A stretch of DNA of 64,000 nt, from contig JAODUP010000145.1 in NCBI GenBank assembly GCA_025642065.1, positions 325,001 to 389,000 on the forward strand, in the 5' to 3' direction. This document shows, in pieces, positions 39,519 to 50,400 of the stretch. Positions within the stretch are counted from its first letter, which is position 1, and every line of letters begins with the position of its first letter. This DNA comes from Paralvinella palmiformis. Its lineage: Eukaryota; Annelida; Polychaeta; Terebellida; Alvinellidae. A program made the position numbers and the translations under genes. The notes under the pieces were generated by a model. It did not search any database, was not told the DNA's origin, and worked only from the letters and a program-made list of their open reading frames with translations.

Positions 39519-42500
39519 CTTCTATAGCGCCAATATCCTCGTAAAGAATCGGGCTCGGTGACCCATCTAGTAAAGAATAGAGCTCGGTGACCCAAGTAGT
39601 ACAGGGGTTGGACTCAGTGACCCATCTAGTACAGGGGTTGGGCTCAGTGACCTATCTAGTACAGCGGTTGGGCTCAGTGACCCATCTAGTACAGGGGTTG
39701 GGCTCAGTGACCCATCTAGTACAGGGGTTGGGCTCAGTGATCCATCTAGTACAGGGGTTGGGCTCGGTGACCCATCTAGTACAGGGGTTGGGCTCAGTGA
39801 CCCATCTAGTATAGGGGTTGGGTTCAGTGACCCATCTAGTACAGGGGTTGGGCTCAGTGACCCATCTAGTACAGGGGTTGGGCTCAGTGACCCATCTAGT
39901 ACAGGGGTTGGGTTCAGTGACCCATCTAGTACAGGGGTTGGGCTCAGTGACCCATCTAGTACAGGGGTTGGGCTCAGTGACCCATCTAGTACAGGGGTTG
40001 GGTTCAGTGACCCATCTAGTACAGGGGTTGGGCTCAGTGACCCATCTAGTACAGGGGTTGGGCTCGGTGACCCATCTAGTACAGGGGTTGGGCTCGGTGG
40101 CCCATCTAGTACAGGGGTTGGGTTCGGTGGCCCATCTAGTACAGGGGTTGGGCAAACTCGTAGTCAAAGCACGATGTAAAATTCATCAACAAATGATCAG
40201 ATGGCAGATGGTTGGAGGGTTAGAAACTGATATCATGACAATCAGGAACGTAGACTCGGCGAGTCATTTTAAGTAAATAAGCATTACAATCGTGCACCAA
40301 ACTCGATGTAATCGTAGTTGGAAAAAATAAGTTATTCTAGTAAATGTTATGTGAGTTTATAGTACTGTATTGAGCTACATTAGGTTTGGTTGTTGTTGAC
40401 TTCGAGAAAATTTAGCCTCGGTACTGCTCACGGGTGGGTCATGTGACCGTGGACGACGTCCAAATGACATAAATCCCACAAGACACAGGTATCACCCAGA
40501 TTCGAACCCGGAACATTGACGTTTGCAGCCCAGTGCTTTAAGCACTGAGCTATCGGGGAACAACTATCACTCACTTGTCGAATTAATCCAGCCACAATAA
40601 TCCATATATCACGTAATGTAGATTCTGGCCTTGAAGAGAGAGGTATTGGTGCCGTGAAGTTTGGTGGAACGCACGTTGGGGAGGACTTTATCGAGGTGAA
40701 GGTCATCAGACATATGGACGAGGTGAAGGCCGACGTCAAGAGTCACAAGCCATTATACTCCATCATTTATGGCGAGGGACAACATGTAAGTGTTGGTTGG
40801 ACAATATACAGGTATTAGTCGGACAATATACAGGTGTTGATCAGATACCTAAACGATACATAATTTCGCGTGATAAACGAGACATCGAAGAAATCGCGAA
40901 AATATAACACGTTAATAAAAGTCTCGAGTCTGCCATTCAGTAATAATAATAATTATAATTACAAACTTCTATTGCGCCAACATCCGCGAAAAGAATCGAG
41001 CTCAGTGGCGCACCTATAGTACATTCATACGCTATTCTGGGCGTACATGTTTTAGTTCCGATCAGATGGCAATGACTGACGTGTTTCCGCTCGTCTCGAT
41101 ACGTGTTGTTTCGCTCATTATGATTGGATGTTGTAGTTAAGATTCTAATCAGATAAAACAAACTCACAGAAGTCCGCGCGTGGCAGCAATAAGACGGCGT
41201 GTTCCAAATTAGTAATAATATGATAAAACATGTGACGTACTGGATGATGGATGATTTACGGCCACTTTTGGGCACAAGGTAGGTTAAATGAGCCGATCGA
41301 CCTCCAACGGTAATGAAGCGAAGTCAAAGATGAAACACCATTCAGTTATGATCACGCCGAAATTCGAACTCAGGTGGTAGTGATCTGTGGCCCAACGCGC
41401 TACCAACTAGACCACAGAGGCGCCCAAGTGACGTACTGGAGGATAATTAACTAAAGTAACTTGTTTCCAACGCCAACCCAAACGAATGAGCGCCCATTTA
41501 GATTTAGACATTTGCCTCGAATTGTCTTATATCATTGAATTCGCTTCTTAAATTAATATCTAAAATATACGAGCATTATCATGTTTTGTCGCAATATAAC
41601 GCGTGATGAAAAAATCTAAATTTATGTTAATCACACTACGCGAATATTAAACCCCGCGAATTACTTATATGATTTATTATAAATCATATAAGTAATTTTA
41701 TGGGTATTCGCAAATTTAAGAATATATTCGGAACTTAGTTGTAATTACAGCATAAATGTTGCTCGGACGACACAAGTACACGATGGCCACTATGTGTACA
41801 AAGATAACAAACGTTAAGTGGTGCCTCAGGCGGTAGTGTTACTGACACTCAGCAAAACCTTCCGAAATCAAATCCCACCTTGTTTTGATCCTCTTTTCCC
41901 AATCGCCACAGCGTTCATATTCCTTATTATTGTTACACAACTGTCATCACACAATCAGATAGATATTGCTAGTAGTTTTATAGGAACAACCAAATTAAAC
42001 TTATTTCTTCTTTTTAAATCAATTTCTGTCCATAGTACCTAATATCACGAATTAAAATAACTAGGTGTAAAATTATAACCAGAATATATAATAATATATG
42101 AAATGTATATATGAATGGTTATTGTTTATATATATTACAATTAATCTGTATAATCAGGTAATATGTATACTACCTGAAATTTTCAGGAATTTGTATTAAA
42201 TCTCACTTAGCAATACACGTATTACCTGAAAATTTCAGGTAATATTCATATTACCTGATTTTACAGATTAGCTGTTACATATATGCTACAATGTTAACTG
42301 TAACAACACTAAAACTAATGAACTTTGTATATAGATCACATTATTTTATTAGTCGACTTAGTTTTGTCAAAGTGAATTAACAACATCTAAATGACGGGAC
42401 ATATATTTTCAGGATCCAAATTCTGTTGAACACGCTTTGGATTCAAAGACATGGTCTGAACTGGACAAGTGCCAGAATGGAGCAGGTAATTAAAAACCGA

Positions 42501-43046
42501 TACATCTTCGTAGTGAAGCGAGCCATTACTGAACCATAATTTATCTTACAATCTAATAGTCACAGTCTCTCCCAACAGTAATCCAATGTTAATGTGATGA
42601 ACTTGTATCTGTATATAGGAGTTGTTCAACAAATGCACATTGACTAGCTTGATATTTTAAACACTTAATTGTTGCACATATGGAATCGCACATACACGCA
42701 CACACACACACGCACTTGCTAGTGTTCTGTTTAAATGTCCCAGTGTTTATTTCCAAATTCTTTAAGATTTACTCTGGCAAATCTAGTTTCTGTGCCGACT
42801 AAAAATGATTAATCATTTCACAGTGTGTGTATACCATATTAACTCGCCTTTAATTCACCATCAACTTTAATACACACACACACCTCTTTAGAGGGCTGCA
42901 TCATGATCAAACATCTGAGTCCAAACACGATGTACTGGATCCAGTTTGAAGTACAGATGTATGTGAATGGTGCGTACCAGTACATCAAAGACAAGAAGGA
43001 TGTGGAACAAATAAAGACCAAAGGTCGAGAGCCAAACGCTCCGTGA
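38892..43046 (+). CDS. Small secreted protein, four coding exons, unrecognised family
   Basis: Exons 38892-38997, 40622-40785, 42413-42485 and 42892-43046 have GT-AG borders, join in phases 1, 0 and 1, and give 165 residues ending at TGA 43044-43046. The start codon opens a clear signal peptide (MKYVGLLLFCAFAATTA, probable cleavage after Ala17). The mature part has only two Cys (110 and 117), likely one disulfide. LSPNTMYW at 123-130 and YSIIY near 80 resemble strands F and C of a fibronectin type III-like beta sandwich, but this is a weak resemblance and I do not recognise the family. An acceptor at 38868 just upstream of the ATG implies a non-coding 5' exon; a consensus GTGAGT at 43050 just after the stop implies a 3' UTR intron to 43199. 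The gene converges on ALKBH7. Confidence 0.8.
39486..40260 (-). mobile_element. Retroelement 3' fragment containing a 30-bp minisatellite
   Basis: The AAT microsatellite and ACAAACTTCTATAGCGCCA at the left, and ACTCGTAGTC plus AAAATTCATCAACAAATGA at the right, match the element at 757-960. It lies in intron 1 of the small secreted gene. Confidence 0.65.
39541..40153. repeat. 30-bp minisatellite, about 20 copies
   Basis: Period exactly 30; the core GTGACCCATCTAGTACAGGG is very uniform, with transitions in few units and more divergent units at the left edge (39541-39600). Because 30 is a multiple of three, long open frames appear on both strands; they are not genes. Confidence 0.97.
40436..40563 (-). 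mobile_element. tRNA-like SINE remnant (family D)
   Basis: On the minus strand it reads CCCCGATAGCTCAGTGCTTA (A box) and CCGGGTTCGAATCTGGG (B box) within a 72-nt tRNA-like head, followed by about 60 bp of unrelated body. The stems do not form a convincing tRNA, so this is read as a SINE or tRNA pseudogene. Confidence 0.5.
40937..41060 (-). mobile_element. Retroelement 3' fragment, third relative
   Basis: AATAATAATTATAATTACAAACTTCTATTGCGCC followed by AAAGAATCGAGCTCAGTGG matches the left end of the 39486 element, then diverges. Confidence 0.5.
41245..41427 (-). mobile_element. tRNA-derived SINE family A with 13-bp target-site duplication
   Basis: Flanked by GTGACGTACTGGA at 41232-41244 and 41428-41440. 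It lies in intron 2 of the small secreted gene, opposite to transcription. Confidence 0.93.
41659..41697. repeat. Perfect 19-bp inverted repeat with one-base loop
   Basis: Arm AATTACTTATATGATTTAT, a single T, then its exact reverse complement. It is AT-rich and within intron 2 of the small secreted gene. Confidence 0.95.
42142..42270. mobile_element. Long palindromic hairpin element (129 bp), MITE-like
   Basis: Left arm 42142-42190 (TAATCTGTATAATCAGGTAA...) is nearly the reverse complement of right arm 42220-42270 (...CCTGATTTTACAGATTA), separated by about 29 bp. Each arm carries several ACCTGA/TCAGGT copies, and the right arm contains a smaller palindrome around AAATTT. It lies in intron 2 of the small secreted gene. 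Confidence 0.75.
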
Positions 43047-43895
43047 AATGTGAGTCCATTAGCTGATAGGAAAATGCCTCCGAGTTGAACGCGTAAGATC
43101 AATGAGCTAAATTTGCTGATCATTGAATACTTCAAATCTCTCTCTCTTTACATCAACTGAACGTAATCGTCATCAGTTTTTGTTTGCTTTTTCTCACAGA
43201 CTCGAAAGTGAGAGACACCGATTCATTGGGCACCAAGACATCAGACAGGTACATTCTGCCGAACCATGTGTAACTCGTACAAAGACTTTTTCGTCATCAA
43301 CACCGCTTCAGTCGGGATTCCCAATGATGACATATCGCAGTCATTAACATAATGTGGCTAGATTAAGTATATTCTTTAGCTGAAATAATACATATGAACT
43401 AAATAATGAAGAGCTTTTTATCAGTAGAGGCTACTCCCCTAACTAACAGACAACTAATGTAATTAGTATTGTCTAGTTTGGATAATGTTTTATAGGAAAA
43501 AAGTATTCCTAGAATTAAACAAACAATACAAAAGACTTGATATTAGAGAATTTGGGAAATGGATAGTGAAATAGTGATATATATATTTTGTACAAACATT
43601 GTCAAGGATTAAAGTTATGGTTTTGAAATGTGTCAAATTTTGTTTACTTTGTTCCATAAATACATAATTGTCAACGCGAATCAGCACAATTTATTGTCCA
43701 CGTGCTAAAGCAAACAGAAGTAGACTTGTGAGAGTATCAACATGGTGTAGATAATATAACTGATAAATGTTGATACATGTGGCAAAATTTAACCAAAATC
43801 ATAATTATCATTACTTTCTACTTGACACTACGTTTTATGAAAAACAGTCGGATTCAAGATGAATTGTAGCCACATCAGAAAATAGAAATAAATAA
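43047..43895 (+). other. Probable 3' UTR of the small secreted gene, with UTR intron
   Basis: A consensus donor (AAT followed by GTGAGT at 43050) and acceptor (TTTTTCTCACAG ending 43199) suggest a UTR intron placed 3 nt after the stop, too close to trigger decay under the usual 50-nt rule. Overlapping AATAAA motifs at about 43887-43896 could end the transcript. No other gene is seen here. Confidence 0.35.
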
Positions 43896-44461
43896 ATCAA
43901 TATTTTTAGATGTTTATTCACACTAAAAACAAACAAAATCAACCAGAAATCAGAGTGACACTGGCACTAATTGATAACAAGTTTTAGCCGAGGTTCATTA
44001 TCATAACAAAATGTTGAACTACAATTTCCTGTACAACATAAATAAACATCGCTTAAGCCAAACTGTAAATCGACAAAATGTCACATATTAAACCAGAGAG
44101 TCTTAACAATTTGGGATAACAATTCAATCTAAACATTTGATGAAAAGACCATAGCAACACACACACCATCCACAAGCCAACATAATCAATTCAGTCAGTG
44201 TATTACAAATTAACATGATTTCCTTAGAGTTAACGCAGTAGCTTCACAAACCAATCAAATGTGTCTGTTCTGGGATAACCAAACGATTAGATATGCGACA
44301 CCAATTTGGCAGATAGACAAACAAGCTTCATACATTACCTGGCTATGATTTAATTTTATCTATCTTAATGTGACATCAACTACATTTTGCATTGGAAAAT
44401 ATGCAGCCGTAACCAAAAAGGTCTCAAAATTATTGGCGAATAGAAAAGCTGAGGCACATCA

Positions 44462-44467
44462 TTTATT
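44462..44467 (-). terminator. Candidate poly(A) signal of ALKBH7
   Basis: TTTATT on the plus strand is AATAAA on the gene strand, about 30 nt past the ALKBH7 stop codon at 44498. Other candidates lie further on, so this is one possibility. Confidence 0.35.
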
Positions 44468-44497
44468 AACTGTTGATCAGACTCAGCTCACATCTGT

Positions 44498-47400
44498 CTA
44501 GGGTGATAAGACTTCATTACGACTGATGACAGAGATTCTTCTATCTCGCGGGATCCTCACTCCCTTGAATACCGACAGCTCATCTGGTAAAATCTCATGT
44601 GTATACTCATAACGTGCAACTCCACTGTGAGACAGAACAGTACACAATTTAGTCTGAATATACATATTTACTGAGAAAGGTTCTAAGTATTTTACATACA
44701 TCTGTAGAATCGTTATAAGAAAATCTTGCTCTCAATGTGTGTGTGTGTGTGTGTTGAACGTGTAAAATAACTGTTACTACACACAGCTTTCTACAGACAC
44801 ATTTTTGTTTAGAAACATATTTTCTACGGGTGTAAAATAAACACATGCCAGGACTGGAGCACGTTTTTATTTTCACAGTATAGCATTTTTGAGTGGTTCC
44901 TACTAGTAAGAACACTCTATTAAATATACATTATTATTATTATAATATGAAGATTCAGATGAGTAAACGATGTTTGATGAAATTGGTCATGGCTTTAACT
45001 GACGGGACAGGCAGGAAGATAATCTATTGCATACTCACGTAAAAAATAAAAATCACTGGCTACAATTCAACTGATGAAGTCAGATGTTGAATTGGGTGAT
45101 TTGTTAGGTCAGCAAAATAATTGCCACCCAGCCAATACCATGAAAGTTGATGGGACTGTTTGAAACAAGATGGATTTAAACACTCAGACTGAGCCAGGGG
45201 CATGGTCAATCTAGAACAAACTCACATATTTGGATAGGTGAATCTATTCTGAATGTAGATAGCATGTTTTGATATACAGATATATGCAGAGTGCCCTAAA
45301 ATATGATCTCACTGAAGGTGTTGTTAAGACAAAAAATCAGATCTGGCCATCTTTTTGGTCAGTGATGCAACAAGCACACTATTTTTCATGAATTAAGCCA
45401 CAACTCTAACATTTATTGATTCAGGACGCAAATAATGTAAACTAGAGATGTGGCTGTTTTATAATTCTTTCGCACTTATCAAAAGAATAGTGCCTTTTAG
45501 TCTGAAATTTGTGTCCGTTAAAACGTAAACAATCCTGCTGAAGAAACAACACTGTCAGCGTGGCGGTTGTGTAAAAACTATGAATATTCAGTATCATGTG
45601 ATCACTGCTGCTGCCCACATCGAGTCACTGGGCGAAATGAGACTGGTGCACGGCTTAACAAGCTCCGCCTTTATGCAGCTATATGTAAATGAGCTGGCTG
45701 ATATGTTGCACATGTTTAATATTGAATGTAAACATGGAGGAAATATAATACTTTTCTTACGTTTGTGAGTCAACAAAGTAAACACAGTTAGGTCTAGGAA
45801 ATACCCAAGATCGAATGGAGCAAAATGTACATTTGCTTTCATTGTTGAAAAAACATGTGATGATCATTTCCCTTGTAATCCAAGATTCTGCATAAGCAGT
45901 CATAGTTTTCTAAGCTAACTTTGAGCTTCAGTCAATTTCCGCTTGGTGTCGCAGTCATAGCGGGATCGGTCCATTGGTCATTTAATTAGTAGGGCTTCAC
46001 CACTGTGTGCAGTATAATGGAATGAAGTTATTATGATTAAGCCGGGGATACATTTTCATTTCAAAAACATACCAGAAAATGTGTCTGGTTCTTACAAACA
46101 AGGGAAAATATTCTCCCCTGATCACTGCCATCTGGTAGATTGGGTCTTTGAACAACTCTTGTGCACAAAAACAATTCTCACTTTGTTTAGAAAACTTTGT
46201 GAATATCAGGTGTTTTGTAATCATGATTACTTTACAATGTCATCACAATCATAACTGATTACATTCAATATGAATGTAATCATAACCACAGTATTCTCAA
46301 GTAATTCTACTCGATTACCTTCGTCCTGTAATCACTCCATCATGGCTGGTCGGCCAAAATGTATACCAACCCTGTTGATTGGAACAGATCATGCACCTAT
46401 TTCACACCCCCATAGTATGTAGAAATAGCAGCCATACAAACCTCATAACATACAATGACCTCCTCCCTAATAATACATCAGCTTTCTTATCTTTATCTTT
46501 CTCATTAACGAACCTCATTATACTCGATGACAAAAGTGAAAGACCTGCAATGATGCTCCCACAGAACTGAAGATAAATTAAAAAAAGGAAACAGTTATTA
46601 TAATAATAATAATAATACATAATAATACAACATTTTATATAGCGCTCTATATAATTGGATTAAAATTACACTAAAGCGCTTTACAGATAAAAGAAGTTGT
46701 TAAACATGTACCAAGTACAGACTTTAAAACATTATAAACAATTTTCGATTTAGAGGTTAAAACAATGATAACATGGCTATGAATATGCAATGTCAAAGAA
46801 ATGCGTCTTAACATTCTTCTTGAACAAGTTGAGGGACTTGGACTGTCTAGTTATCATTGGTAAATTGTTCCACAGTGAGGCAGCTGACTTGCTGAAACAG
46901 CGATTTCCATAGGTTGTCGTAGGTGTCTTTGGTACACATAGCAGGCAACCTGACTCCGATCTCAGTGAACGTCTTGGATGGTAGGGTATCACGAGTTCCT
47001 CCAGATATACATACAGGAGCTGTGCTATTGAGCGCTTTGTATGTATACATGAGGAGCTTGTACAGAGGTCTGTACACCACTGGTAGCCAATGTAGGGATT
47101 TCAACAGTGATGTGTTCCCTCATCCGAGTGCGGGTAATTAGACGAGCAGCACTGTTTTGTACTCCTTGTAGAAGAGCTGTTAATAATTTGGGGATACCAA
47201 AAAAAATTACCATATAGAAGGGCATTGCCATAATCAAGGTGGGATGTAACCAAGGAGTTGACTAGCGTTTTGCAGGCATCTGTTGTTATGTACTGTCAAC
47301 ATAACCATAACAATATTGTAGTATATGTGTGTGTATGTGAGGTCATTCAGTGTTAATATTAGGGAGGGGGGATTTAGAACATGTCTGCATGACAAAATAC

Positions 47401-50400
47401 ATCCTAATTAGAAAACTAAAAGTGATCTAAATATCAGATCTGACCTCTCTGGACCACAACTGTTTATTCAACTTTGAAGAGACTCATATACTCAGGCCAC
47501 CAACAAGAAGTGGAACAAAGGCTGGCAGACAGTTTATTGGGCCAATTACCAGTACTGTGAGCAATGGCTACAATGAAGCTAATTACACGTCCAACCCTGT
47601 CTGCAAGCAGCGTGGAGTAAACGCTGACAACCTCAAACAGCTGATTGAGATCAATCCTCTAGTATCTGGATATCTATAAACCTGATGTCGCCAATTAGAA
47701 TACTGCCAGTTGGTCCTAACCTATTGTGACTATTGTGTGCTCTCGGGATGCCTCGTATCTCTCTGTAGCAAGGTCAGTCTCTGATAACAATAGCCATCTC
47801 AACATGAATAATCTCATAAGGACAAAGCATGTGTCTACCCATATGATGGTCAATAACAAACATCTGAGGATCTGTTCCTTAAACCTTAGATCTGTAAAAA
47901 ATAAGACTTTATCACTCTGTGATTACCATACTCTGTGGTCGCAAGAACAGAATCATGGCTAGGAAACACTGTGGATAAGTTGCGTATCCAAGAACTTGTC
48001 CCCAATAGATATGCGATGAAACATGTGACCCGATATGAAAAAAGACATGGAGGGAGCGTGGCTCTAATATACAAGACTGGTATATCATTGCGTCTTCTTG
48101 CATCTAGTAGTGACCTAGATACAAATGAACTGGAAGTGCAGCTTGCAGTAGTATACGGGCCACCACCTTCAAAGGTCAATGGACTTAGATACAGTGTGTT
48201 CTTACAAGAGGAAAAGCCTGTGTTTCTAGCCATGTATGCTACAATTGCAAAGGCCAAGATAATGGCTGGCGACTTGAACTTCCACCTGGATACTGATTGA
48301 GATCATGATGCACAGCATTTCACTGGTTTAATCCAATCATGTGGCCTACAACTTGTGCATGAATGAATGCACGTCCGTGTTCACACATTGGATGTGTTCA
48401 TTAGTAGGGACTGTAGGGCTGTTGTATCCAATGTGTAAGTCCCTGATCCTAGGATGACAATTTGGATAGGATGTCCAAAGACCACTACACAGTAAGCTAT
48501 ACAACTGATATTACTAGGCCAGCTCCTGTGCAAAAGACCTTTTTGGAAACCCCAAATCCTAGACGTGCAGTCATTTAGGCATGATATCACTGAATCTCTT
48601 GTACTACATCTATCTGGTAACACTTCGGACGAATTGGTTCATTTCTGCAATGTTGTATTGCGCTCACGGGTTAACATAAATGCTCCTCTCAGTACCGGGC
48701 CTAGCTCTCCATGGTACGCAAACGAATTACACTGAGCCAAACATTTGAGACGCGAGATTGAACATCAGTGGCAACAAATCAGATTGGTTGTTGATCACCA
48801 AATCTATCATCAACAATGTGTTACAGTTAACAAACCTTCAGAACAAACAAGAGTGTATTACTACTCGGACAAAGTCCATTCTTGTTGCAATGATCCTGAA
48901 GGAATATTCAGGATTATTAACCATCTGTTAAAGGGATAGTCCACCTTCATTTCAAATTTAAGGACCAATACAACTATACTCACAAATATAAATAGTCTCA
49001 AAATGTGTAAACAATCACCCACATATTAAATAATTGAGTTCAAAGTACTAATTAATCGACTTTTAATGGCCTGTGGGCGCCACCATTTTGAAGCTAGACA
49101 GAGACCGGAAACTCTTGAATGCTGATGTCACTTCAGCGTATCCAATTGACCTGAAGTCTGTAGAGCCCATACAATAGCATGTAAACAAGTGTGAGCAAAG
49201 AATTACTCCGGAACTAAACGGCATTATCTTGTTAAATTTGCATCATGAATGATATACAACCATATCAATTTGAGCCAGAAGGAACCTTACAAGAGGAAGA
49301 TGATTCAAAATGACTCAAATATTAATGCTCAAGAGAAACTATAATCCATATCAGTCTAGAGTGCCCGTTTGACATCACAGCATTTCAGTTTGCTCCTACC
49401 CGCCTTCGAATCTAGCTTCCGGTGCAGCCATAATGGCAGCCCTCCAGTAATTTGGATTATTTCCCTTTATCTATGATATCAGGTATATTTCATGATTATT
49501 ATTGTGGAATTTTTTATTACTGTTCTAAGCATTAACCCTTAAAAATACTTTTTTGGTTACTGTTCTAAGCATTAATCCTTTAAAAAAATATTTTCTGAGG
49601 GTGGTCTGTCCCTTTAAGTAGCAGTGGAAGTCCCTCTCTGCCAATTGGATCATCTGATAAAGAACTGGCATAGAAATTCGTCATTTCGTTACACATCAGA
49701 TAGATACCATCAGGAGAAACCATCAATCAAAAACAGAAAACAACAGTGTGATGGTAACCGTTGACAGATTTTATGAACGCCGCCTAAGAGGAAGTCAGAG
49801 CTATAACCACGAAAGCCCCAGATAAACCCTCAAGAGATTGACCCCACTGGGTCCAAAGAACTATGTGATGTACCATAGGTCCCGACCAATAAGCCGGTTT
49901 TTAGGCCTAAAATATCACGATTTATGGTAGTACCGTCCCTTAAGCCAACTTAAAAATCGGAACTTTTCCCTGCAGTATTTCCAGGTGACGTTTTGAACGC
50001 AGGAAATAGTTTTTGTTTTCATAATTCGTTATTTGTATCAATGTGTTTTGTATACTGTCAATAGATCAAGGTAAATTATAACGATCGTTTACATAAACTG
50101 TTTGTATTGAGCACTGACGTTGAGACTTGGATGCAGCACAACATGGTGAAACTGAACACTGACAAAATGGAAATATTTATTATTCTTTTTGCTGCCTATA
50201 ATTTATCCTATATAAATATGGTGGGCGCCCCCGTGGTCTAGCGGTAGCGTGTTGGACCACAGATCACTACCACCTGGGTTCGAATCTCGGAGTGTGCATA
50301 TCTGAAGGTTGTTTCATCTTTGACTTCCCCTCATTACCTTTGAAGGTCGCTCGGCCCATTTAGCCTACCATGTGCACAAAAGTGGCCATAAAACACAAAT

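Noticed and set aside
39587..40276. Long open frames on both strands (75-171 codons of 10-residue repeats)
   Set aside because: They are a by-product of the 30-bp minisatellite, whose unit length is a multiple of three and contains no stop in several frames. No start context, signal or homology.
45580..45768. 62-codon ORF in ALKBH7 intron 3
   Set aside because: Short, no homology recognised, inside an intron of the opposite-strand gene.
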